Assembly: GCA_017893485.1 (NCBI GenBank)
Contig: CM030360.1
Coordinates: 11,272,597-11,336,596, forward strand
DNA length: 64,000 nucleotides
Source of the DNA: Hemerocallis citrina
Taxonomy: Eukaryota; Streptophyta; Magnoliopsida; Asparagales; Asphodelaceae
Reading direction: 5' to 3'
The position numbers and the translations under genes are program-made. This document shows positions 55,601-64,000 of this stretch, one piece after another. The notes beneath the pieces were generated by a model, which did no database searches, had not been told where the DNA came from, and saw nothing but the letters and a program-made list of their open reading frames with translations. The stretch's first letter is position 1; each line of letters opens with the position of its first letter.

Positions 55601-57517
55601 TTTTCTCCTTCCATAGGAGATTGAGGCCATTGAATGCTAGATGCCCGAATCGAAGATGTTAAAGCCATGACTCATCTTTGATGATAGATTGTAGGCATTT
55701 TACAGAATTTGTAGTAAGATTTAAAGTAAACATTCTATTTCTAGACATTAACTTTTGCAATTGTTTCTTCTTTGCTTTTGATGGTGAGAGAGAAATCCTT
55801 CAGATGGATGTCGTAGCCTCTTTCGAGAAGCTATCCCAGACTTAGAATATTGTTACGTAATGCAGGTGCATAATAAACATCAGAAATGTACCTATGATCA
55901 CCGGCTTTTGTCTGGATCATAATATCGCCCTTTCCTTGAATAGAGATCTTGGACTTGTCACCAAAAGCAACTTCGCCTCCAACTGATTCATTCAGCTCAG
56001 TGAAGAATTCTTTGACGCCGCACATATGATTGCTAGCACCTGAGTCCAAGTACCAAACATTTTGGCTTTTGTTCTCATGGTCTTTGTATGCGAGCAGGAC
56101 TACCGAGTTGTCTCCTCAATCTTTTGCGATGAAGTTCGTCTGCTCTACTACTCTTTCGATTTTTTCTGGACAATTATAACTGAAGTGGCCATATCTTCTG
56201 CAGTTGAAGCACTGCGACTGCGATCTGTCTCCTTGCTTGTGTCTCCCATGTCCTCTTGTTCGTGCGCCTCTCCCTCATGCTTGAAAGATGAATTTTTCAC
56301 AGTCAACGTAACGACCTTGGTAATGAGTTCTTTGATTGTACTACATGCCACGACCTCGTTGAAAATTTGAGTTGCCTCTGTAGCCGCCTCTTTCTCTGTA
56401 CCTTCGATCTCGGCTTTGTTGATCATCTGAAATTGTTAGTTGACTTTGAAGGGCTTACTCCAAATTTTTTCCATGGTTCTGATTTATCCTTTGTTCATGG
56501 GCTTGAAGTGAACCTTGTAACTCATCAATAGAAACTTCTGAAAGATATTTTGATTCTTCAATAACAGCAACTACGTAATCAAATTTTAGAACTAATGATC
56601 TTAGATTATTTTCAAGTATTCTAGTATCATCAAATTTTTCTCCATTTCGTTTCATTTAATTAGTAATTGTTTGCACTGTATTGAAGGAATCTGAAATACT
56701 CTCGCCAACTTTCATTTTCAAATTTTCAAAGTCAACTCGCAAGGCTTGTAATCGTACCTTCTTTGCTTTTTCGGCTCGTTGATACGAACTTTTAAAAATC
56801 TCCCAAGCGTGTTTTAAGGTACTCGCATCTGAGATCTTCTCGAACGCAGACTCTTCAACTCCTTGGTAGATTAGGAACAAAGCTTTTTTGTCCCTTTTTC
56901 GAGTTTCCTTTAACTCGGTCTTCTGAACGGCTGGAAGTGCTGCTTCGGTAGTGTGTGACTCTGGTTCAGTATAGCCAGTTTCAACTAGCTCCCACAAATC
57001 TTGCGAGGCAAGCAAGACTCTCATCTGGATGCTCCAATTATCATAGTTGGTCTTCATCAACTTAGGAATCTGCGGCTGGATCTTGTTTGCCATATCGTAA
57101 ACGAGCTCTTCGGTGAACTCCGATCGATCGAACAGGGCTTTGATACCAATTTGTTGGAAGAGAGTAGGAATTTTGTTGGGCTAAATGACAAACAAACTGA
57201 AAATTGGAAACTTGTATTATATTTTATTATAACAACAAGAAGACTCTTCACTCTTTTAAAACTGGTGTTACTACACCTTACAAATATACACTCTCTTCTT
57301 CTTCTTTTTTTCTGCTTGTTTCTTGTTCTTGTCTTGCTTCAGTTTTTATTCTTCCCGAAACTCTCATTTATAGGGATGGGAGAGAAGCAATGGACAAACT
57401 CCCCATTCCCCATTTTCTAAATTGTCGGCACCAACCTCTTCATTGTTTCTTTCTCCCTTTTTTTCAACCTTGTTTGGTGGGTGGGGCCCAATTGCCAAAC
57501 AAGTTTGACAACCAACA
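52696..57517 (-). mobile_element. Ty1-copia retrotransposon (Tnt1/Tork-like), full-length but decayed
   Basis: Flanked by a perfect 5-bp duplication AGATT (52691-52695 and 57518-57522). LTRs are 52696-52987 (292 bp) and 57152-57517 (366 bp), TGTTGG..CCAACA. PBS TGGTATCAAAGCC on the minus strand next to 57152 resembles the complement of initiator tRNA-Met; PPT GTTTAAGGGGGAG on the minus strand next to 52988. The left LTR lacks a stretch of about 74 bp present in the right LTR and differs at about 7 other positions (roughly 2-3%). Inserted in the first intron of the CACTA transcript unit. Confidence 0.9.
52995..57093 (-). pseudogene. Copia gag-pol polyprotein with several stops and frameshifts
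   Basis: Sense order on the minus strand. Gag from ATG 57093 (MANKIQPQIPKLMKTNYDNW) with a stop near 56656. A CCHC zinc knuckle (CFNCRRYGHFSYNC, about 56213-56170) lies out of frame. Protease (MDSGASNHMCG) is at 56049-55831. Integrase (CEGCLKGKQHRR, HTDIAGLF, RSDRGGEYNSKEF, DGIIERKNRTI) is at 55601-54790. RT (TDVKFAFLNGHLEEEFY, LYVDDMIFTG) is at 54468-53701, and RNase H (SSCEAEYIAAASGTCQAISL) at 53399-52995. At least five stops or frameshifts break it (about 56656, 56450, 55700, 54003, 53700, 53420). The catalytic YVDD and DDE residues remain visible. Closest by eye to the Tnt1/Tork group. Confidence 0.85.
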
Positions 57518-57530
57518 AGATTACCTTTAC

Positions 57531-57790
57531 CTCGAGCTTACAAATCGAGGAGGGAAAGGAGAGGTCGGGCTCCTGCGTCGGGATTGGTAAACAAAGAGGA
57601 AAGGAGAGAAGATGAGACGAGGGCTTCGGCATGAGACGACGACGGCGAAAGCAAGGTGGAGTTAGGGTTTTGTAGATGGGGGCGACGATGGCGACGGGTG
57701 CTGGAGACGACGATGGCATCGAGGACAGCGGATACGGGGGTGTTGGCGATGGGGGATGGCGGGGACGGTGGGACTTGATTTTTGATTTTG
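57531..57790 (-). other. GC-rich leader / first exon at the right end of CACTA
   Basis: GC-rich region just inside the right subterminal repeats, G-rich on the plus strand. On the minus strand it ends at a donor CTCGAG|GTAAAG (57531/57530), followed by the intron that received the copia. Position, composition and donor are like the module at 17469-17837 in the other CACTA element. This suggests that transcription runs leftwards from the right terminus into the captured exons. The frame present is low-complexity Pro/Ser/Arg. Confidence 0.45.
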
Positions 57791-58062
57791 GGTTTTGAGA
57801 GAGAGAAGGAAAATAAAAAAAATATTGGATTTTGGGTTTTGAGAGAGAGAGAGGGTTCTATACTTGGTCTATACTTTTGCCACTATGGGTCTATTCCGGC
57901 ATTTGTAAAAAAAACACCGGTATAGACCCTCTATATTCCGACATTTCTAAACAACGTCGGGATAAAATACTGCTTACATGAGGGCAGATTTAACAATGGG
58001 TCTATTCCGGCGCTTCTTTCAAACGCCGGGATAGAAACGCCGGTAGTCTTTTTCTTGTAGTG

Positions 58063-60185
58063 TGATTGGAGCCTAGGCATAGAGAGTATCAAATGAATTT
58101 TACATAGCAAATAACAACCAAACTCCAAATGATTTACAATACCATTATATTAAAAACTTAAATTATTAGAGAAGGTATACTGGAAACAACAACCTGATTT
58201 TTTCCTCCCGTTCAAAATACACTTATTTTTTAAAACAAAAAAAGAGATTGTATTGTAAGTTTGTAACCTCATTACACTCGAAAAATCAAATTCAAACTTT
58301 GCCTTCACATACTTCTGATTTACTGTTTCCTTACCGAATCGCAACAAAATCTTGGGAGAGCTATTTGACATCCTGCAAAATAAACAAAATAGATAAACAA
58401 TATAACATAAAAAGTATTTTTGAGTTAAGGATAATAGTAATTAGAGAATGATTAATAGATGCAGTGAGAAAAATGATTATATCTAAGGTGTGTGACCGAT
58501 AAATATAAGATAACAGGCAAACAATTAAGTTGGTGTGGACATATTTGGGTTGTCAACAGGTTAGTCGAGATGCATACAGTTGAACTCAGAGAGAGGCCCT
58601 TCTATTGATTCAGAATATTATGAGTTAAGGAAAAATGAAGAAAGCAATAAAACAAAGCATGTGAAAAACAACTAAAGAAACTCCACCATCTGAAGAAAAT
58701 GTATGATTTTCATAATACTCAATAACTCTATACGAAACTAATCAAGGGCTACTAAAAGATTTTAAGAAACTTCTAATAACTGGTCACTGAAAAACCACAA
58801 TCTCAAAATCCACAATGCTATGGTCACAAAATTACAAATGCTCTGTGAGCCTCAAAATAATTAGTTACAGTTGTATCGAGGGATAATAACAAATTTATCA
58901 TTTTATTCATTGGTAGAACAAATAAATAGCTATAGTTGTAGGTTTGATTGCCTACTAGGATCGATAATAGTCTGCATATGTGTGAGATTTCATCATTTAG
59001 TGAGACCATATGGTATGACAGTGACCATATAGTCTCACAAGATGATGAAATCTTTTCCATATGCAGAGTTGACAAACAGACTTGCGCAACAACATAATGT
59101 CATAAAGCCAAAGTCATAAGATTAACTTAGTGCACAAAAGTCATGTATAATTACAATGTAACTTACACGGTACAGAAATACACAAACTGAACACATCATA
59201 TATCAAAATATGTTTGCTTAAAGTAATATACAAATGTTATGAAGAATGGATGGTCAGTACTTGTTGGCAGCAACCCAACTATGTTGGTGATTACCAATAA
59301 ATTCAAGCATCTCAATTTTGCAGGAGAATCGTTATGTATTAAAATTATCTTTGAAAAGACCAATGGACTTAAGATGGAGATTCCGCAATTCCAGACAAAA
59401 ACGAGAGTAATAGGAGAAGATGATTCGTGTGGCTCAAAAAATACATGTCAGAACAGTTACCCAATCTTGAGAGGCAACAAGCAACAGAAAATATATTTTA
59501 AAGCTTGCCCTAGATGGAGGTGTGGTGACGTTGAATTTTGAAGTCACTAATGTATTCTTCAGGTATTTCTATGGAAGATGAAGACTTAGCAATGCAGATA
59601 GGTTTAAAGTGGAATGTGTCCCCAAAATTATTATTGCAGGTATAATGGAAGATTGCATGCAACACATGATTAGGTGATGGTTGTTTTATTGAAGTTCTGT
59701 TTTGCAGCTAATTTGTTGAGAAGATAATATCATGTGTTCAATCCCCTTATTTTAAGGTTCTCTTATTAATAGGTCTCCCAGTGATTGGTTTAACCAAGTA
59801 CAAATCTGCGGCAAGAAAATAACTAGATTTGGTATACGATAGTAGCTAAGTGGCTGTGGCGATGGCAGTCCCCAAAAGAAAGAATACACTTCCTACTTCG
59901 TAAATTACATTAATACAACCTAGGAATAAGGACTATAGCACTATAATGTCGCTTCGCCGAACAAAGGAATGAAATCCATTCAGTATATTTTGTTTGTGCA
60001 AGATTCAAAAAATTCTAAAGCAGATATCAAAACTACTATCTGTAAAATTGATAATGATCCTTAAAAGAAAAATTATAGGTTGAGAAACAAAATTGAACTC
60101 CATAATGTAATTAACATATGATCAAGAATTTGTACTATAAACTAATCTATACAGTGAGTATTTATTGTGGAAACAGGAAACATTG
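58063..60185. other. Intergenic sequence right of CACTA, with one unrecognised exon-like segment
   Basis: AT-rich. The only coding-like stretch is on the minus strand at about 58372-58266 (SNSSPKILLRFGKETVNQKY then KAKFEFDFSSVM), bounded by TTTGCAG and a possible GT donor. I do not recognise the protein. A plus-strand frame at 59239-59541 has no recognisable motif. No RNA gene or repeat identified. Confidence 0.35.
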
Positions 60186-60189
60186 AGGC

Positions 60190-60960
60190 AATGGGAAAAA
60201 ATCACATTTTTTTCATCTGCCCGAAAGCTGGGTTAGGTTGGAAAGTAGTATTTGGGGTTTGGACTTGCCGAATCACCCACCGAGACTAGGGATAGTCGGG
60301 GTCCATGGAGAGCTAGAATGATTAGGAGGGAAAATAGTGGGGGTTGGGACATTACGGTAACGACAATTTTGTGGATCATATGGCTAGATAGAAATGATGC
60401 TTGTTTCCGTAATGTAAACAAAGACGATATCTCTCTAGTTTTGAGATGTATTCAAACATGGGCGGGTCTCAAAATCAATTTTACGAAAAGTTGCGTTACT
60501 CCACTCAGCGAAAATCTATCCACTCCGATTAACATTATCAAGGATATGTTGGGTTGCAAGGTGGCTAGTTACCCGATTACGTATCTAGAGATGCCCATCA
60601 AACCAGGGGCGTTAAGGAGAGAGGATTGGCAACCTTTAATAAAGAAAGTGGAAAGAAAACTGGTAGGATGGAAGGGACGGTTCCTTTCACTTGGAGGGAG
60701 GATGACTCTGCTCAACTCGACTCTTAGTAGCCTACTGATGTATCTCATGTCTATATACAAGCTCCCGAAATGGGTTATCAACAGGATTGACAAGAGTAGA
60801 AGAAGGTTCCTCTGGAAAGGAGCGGACGAAAATAACAAGTGATTCCATTTGGTGAATTGGGGAAGGGTGTGTAAAAAGAAAGAATTCGGGGGGTCTAGGA
60901 GTCCTTAACCTAAGAGAGACGATATCCGAACAGAGACTAATTGAAGTTGTGAACAGAATT
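60190..60960 (+). pseudogene. Non-LTR retrotransposon (LINE) ORF2 fragment, rearranged
   Basis: The plus strand first encodes the zinc-binding/C-terminal region typical of the end of plant LINE ORF2 (HIFFICPKAGLGWK-like, TTILWIIWLDRNDACFRNV). Then, without a break in the frame, it encodes a region normally upstream of it (GLKINFTKSC, VERKLVGWKGRFLSLGGRMT, SLLMYLMSIYKLPKWVINRI), the segment that follows the RT core. The usual order is therefore reversed. A stop after ENNK at 60840 is followed by further LINE-like sequence (FHLVNWGRVC) to about 60960. No poly(A) tail or target duplication found. Confidence 0.7.
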
Positions 60961-61045
60961 ATAAAGCCCTTCATGAGCCAGTGAATGAAGTATGTTTCAT
61001 TCACATGAACAAGTTCAAATGAAGACTAATTTTGTCCCCTCACAG

Positions 61046-61052
61046 TTTTTTT

Positions 61053-61093
<41 letters not shown>
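61046..61093. repeat. Homopolymer T17-G31
   Basis: Seventeen T (61046-61062) followed directly by thirty-one G (61063-61093). Such a pure G run is rare in plant DNA; it may be real or an assembly/sequencing artefact. Confidence 0.9.
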
Positions 61094-61096
<3 letters not shown>

Positions 61097-61520
61097 TAAC
61101 AAATTTTAGATAGAACCGTGAGGCCATTGGATTATAAATTTGCTGCTTTCTAACTTGAGGATGGACGTTAGAAATGGAAGTAGCATGAGATATTGTGGTT
61201 ATCGCTCAAGCCAATTAAAATTTCATACAATACATATCAAAAAGGAGCTTAAAAAGATGATAGATTTCGCTAAAAATTCCCTCGACATTTTGTACAACTA
61301 TTATAAAGCCTTTATCCTAACCGTCGAAAAGGAGGAATCATCGCCTCTGGATCACTTGAGAGTTAAAAGTCATCTCCTAAAATAAAAAAGTTAAGAAAGT
61401 GCGACAAACTGACAGAAAAATTGACCAAAAGTTTAAAGTTGGATGTGAATCTAACAGTAACTTTCATTGAGTGAATAATAGAAAAGATCATAAGTGAAGT
61501 AATCCTAGTAAAAATAATCT

Positions 61521-64000
61521 TTAATGAGAACCAATGTAAAACTTACATGCGAATAGGATTTGGCCTTCTTTCGAAATCACTGGAAACTCCAATATTTCTG
61601 GCATAGCTACATCCTTAACAGTGACAAGGGCACTTTCACTGAAACTAACAATCATCGTCTTGAGCGATTGTGCTTTGGCTAAAACAAACTGTATGAACTC
61701 AAGTTCAGCTTTTACACACAATATTTTAGTAATTTTTACTGTTTGAAGTTTATCAAATACACCAAGATGTTCTTGTGCTTCCCAAAAATCTGGCCCAAGT
61801 CCAGTAACTTCCGTACTGTAATAACCAGCCTAAGAAAAAGAAAACAAAAAGTCATAAGAGAAGCAAAAAATCATATACTCAGGCAAATGGATTGGTGAAA
61901 GTTGTGCATGTCTTACCAAATACTCGAATTCTTGTAGATTAGGACTGCTCCTTAGCAGGCAAAGAGTGAGTAATGCTTCTGATTCAAGTTCAAAACATAC
62001 ATCCAAGATCATTATTTTCAGATGGTCAAAGCTGATTGGGAGTCTTCTTGGTATATGGGCTTTATTAGGATGCTAAAATCACCCAAAATGAACAATATGT
62101 CAAGTCACCATTGTAATAACTAAAAATAGTTCGAACAAAAAAGATAAAAAATTGTCCAATGCAATGTGAAAATAAAAATAAAAAGAAAAAGTGGCTTAAA
62201 AGGGTTTATAACTAAGCCTAGGTTCTCACCTGAATTTGGCTTAAAAATCTTAACCCGTTGATGGTTAGCAACCCAAAATGGAACCAATAGATAAAATATA
62301 CAAAGATAAGGTTTTGACATGGTGGTACTAAAGGTCTATATTTTAGGCCTGGTTTAGGATGGTGTTAATTAGTTTACACAAATTCAATTATCTGATGTTA
62401 GTTTACACAACTTCAGTAATCATATCTTCAAAATATTCGAAGACTTTTGTGAGGTCAAGAAACTTTACTTATCTCATCCCGAAAGATAAGAGAGATTGTA
62501 ACAATTGAGCTTATCTCAAATGCACTCTTGCCATAATTTATCAGTCAACTAAGCATGCTCTCTTGTTTTTTTTCCAAATAAAACTCCAGTTATCCCCTCA
62601 CATTAGAAGATAAGTAAAATCAATTTTCAATCAGAGGTAGAGCTAGGTGTAGAGGTCTACTAATAATTTCTGTTATCTTAACTTCTTCCTTAAGGGAGGG
62701 GAGCTTGAAATTAAGCAGGAAAATCTACTTTTATTTAACAATATTTTAAATAATAAGTTTAATTATATATATGTCCGTATTGAAAACATAATTTAAACAA
62801 ACCTCAATATAATCCCTGATCCACAACTCGAGTATCTTAACATTAGGCATTCCCATAAGTTTGCAATCTCCTCTAGGTCCAACCCAATAACAATTACTAA
62901 GCCTAGGATCGAGCACAACCACTTCGAGGACTGGAGCGCTACTTATGGTAAAGTCATCAAGACAGTCATCATAATCCATCTTCACTAATCCGAGCCGTCG
63001 TAGATTAGGAGCAGCAATATCAAGGCATTGCTTTTTGTCTCCCAAACGTAATCCAGAGAGAGTAACTTCCACCAGCAAGGAGCAAGAAGAAAATAACTTG
63101 GAGAGGTGGGCATGGGCACCAAAGCTGACGTGTTGAAGATGCAGGGATCGGAGATTTTTAAGACCAGAAAAGTCTCCATCACCAGTGATAATTACTAAAT
63201 GTTTGTTGTTCCAGAAACTGCCCACGTTCACTAACTTAAGCAATCGGAGATTCGGGGCAATGATATCAAGGTGCTGGGTTTCTTGTAGACGAATTTCTTT
63301 CAGATTGACTTCCTCCAAGAAGTGGCACGCAGAAAATAACTTGGAGAGGTTGGCAGCAAATGTGATGGATTCGAGATGGAGTATTCGGAGATTTTTAAGA
63401 CCAGAAAAGTCTGCATCAATAGTGATAGCTAATTTTCCCTGCACAGCGTCTTTTAACTTCAAGGATCGGAGATTTGGAGCAAAGATATCAAGCTGCTGAC
63501 TTTCAAGTGAATAAATATCTACCAGAGCAGCAGCCTCCAATAAAGGGCATGACGAAAACAACACCGAGACGACGCGATCATAAAAGTATAAATCTTGGAG
63601 ATGTATGGTTCGAAGAGTTTTAAACCCAGAAAAACAGCCAAAGTAGAAGCCTCCTTTGAGTTGGAGATGGGTTAGATTAGGGAAAGAGCGAGCAATGGAA
63701 TCGAGATGGTTGTCGCAATCGAACAAGTGGAGGGTACGGAGGGTGGGGCCGGATTGGACGGGCAGGAAGTTTAAGGCATCGGAGTTGAAATCAGCTTTGA
63801 GGAGGCGAAGTGGGCTGGAGTGGAGGAGGACAATTTGGGTTGCGACCAAGTTGTTGATTTCGGAGAGATCGAGATCGGGGATGGATCGCCAACGGCGGCG
63901 CCATGAGCGGGAGAGGACGGAGGTGCGTACGGCCTCTTTGAAGGGGATTAAACAGAGGATGTCGTGGATGATGGTTTCGGGTAAGTCGGTTAGGGTTTTA
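61521..64000 (-). CDS. F-box/LRR/FBD protein, 5' end beyond the window
   Basis: Three exons: >64000-62803, 62072-61917 and 61830-61521, all joined in phase 0 with GT/AG borders (GAG|GTTTGT, TTTTAG|CATCC, TTTG|GTAAGA, TTCTTAG|GCTGG). Exon 1 begins inside an F-box (LTDLPETIIHDILCLIPFKE, VRTSVLSRSWRRRWRSIPDL), then has repeated leucine-rich units (LKNLRILHLESI, APNLRLLKLVNV, LKNLRSLHLQHV, APNLRRLGLVKM). Exons 2 and 3 carry an FBD-like region (CFELESEALLTLCLLRSSPN, LEFIQFVLAKAQSLKTMIVS). Such proteins are substrate adaptors of SCF ubiquitin ligases. No stop or frameshift is seen. The 3' end is uncertain: a strong donor (GCAT|GTAAGT, about 61548) could splice on to another exon instead of using the stop at 61521. 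This is the only apparently intact host gene here. Confidence 0.85.

Larger units (their letters stand above)
46903..58062 (-). mobile_element. CACTA transposon carrying fragments of several host genes (Pack-CACTA)
   Basis: Left end CACTAAAAATCACAACGGC (46903); right end, reversed, CACTACAAGAAAAAGACTAC (58062). Flanking triplets are CGA (46900-46902) and TGA (58063-58065), a 3-bp duplication if one C-to-T change occurred. Subterminal repeats of the CCCGGCGTTT / AACGCCGGGATAG type fill 46940-47245 and 57895-58045. No CACTA transposase is visible, so it is non-autonomous. The interior holds minus-strand exons of at least four unrelated host genes (48.36-51.37 kb) and a GC-rich leader exon near the right end. 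A copia element with its own perfect target duplication is inserted at 52696-57517. Without it the element is about 6.3 kb. Confidence 0.75.

Noticed and set aside
59239..59541. Plus-strand 100-aa frame
   Set aside because: No motif, no neighbouring exon with matching splice sites, composition like the surrounding AT-rich DNA.
61140..61385. Plus-strand 81-aa frame near the F-box gene
   Set aside because: No recognisable motif, next to the G-run, opposite to the F-box gene.

Overview
This is plant nuclear DNA: mostly transposable elements nested inside one another, with one ordinary host gene at the right edge. The plant signature is plant-specific LTR lineages (Sirevirus/Maximus copia, Athila and Tat gypsy, Tekay-like chromovirus LTRs), CACTA and hAT DNA transposons, and fragments of plant gene families (PRONE RopGEF, F-box/FBD). 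An angiosperm is certain in my view, a eudicot is likely, and the species is not determinable from the sequence.

Layout. 1-3.45 kb: two minus-oriented gypsy-type LTR fragments, each with a TATA box. 3.45-9.54 kb: Athila-like gypsy in an internal-LTR-internal arrangement with pol deleted. 9.54-16.84 kb: a minus-strand Sirevirus-type copia with an extra 348-aa ORF after pol, truncated at its 5' end. 16.84-26.95 kb: the right part of a CACTA element carrying an AMPK-gamma-like CBS exon; it hosts a large chromovirus-type LTR (18039-26924), which itself hosts a second LTR (18508-21488), which hosts a third (20758-21232). A gag-protease-only copia remnant sits at 23.8-26.3 kb. 26976-46390: a hAT element with matching terminal repeats and a 7/8 matching 8-bp target duplication. 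It contains a broken hAT transposase plus fragments of a RopGEF and a MATE transporter gene, and is split by a young 12.8-kb Tat-type gypsy (30706-43553, LTRs about 99% identical). That gypsy carries an antisense four-exon gene and a 176-bp higher-order tandem repeat. 46903-58062: a CACTA element carrying fragments of at least four host genes (UMP synthase, a C2-domain protein, a purple acid phosphatase, a ThiF/TcdA-like protein), interrupted by a 4.8-kb copia with a perfect target duplication. 58.06-61.5 kb: intergenic DNA with a rearranged LINE fragment and a T17-G31 homopolymer. 61.5-64.0 kb: an apparently intact F-box/LRR/FBD gene running off the right edge.

Most notable observations. (1) The Sirevirus-type copia carries 22 perfect copies of the palindrome AGTCGACT, nearly all in pairs or short chains spaced 18-22 bp, in LTR, spacer and coding linkers alike. 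A second, unrelated copia LTR in this window has the related GGTCGACC-type palindrome at the same spacing. (2) The same Sirevirus LTR has a run of about eight micro-hairpins whose stems differ but whose pentaloops are mostly CAACC-like. (3) Both DNA transposon classes have captured host exons, nearly all in one orientation. (4) The antisense gene in the Tat element still splices in frame across four exons.

All assignments come from reading motifs by eye; no database search was run. Exon boundaries are inferred from GT/AG sites and reading frame.
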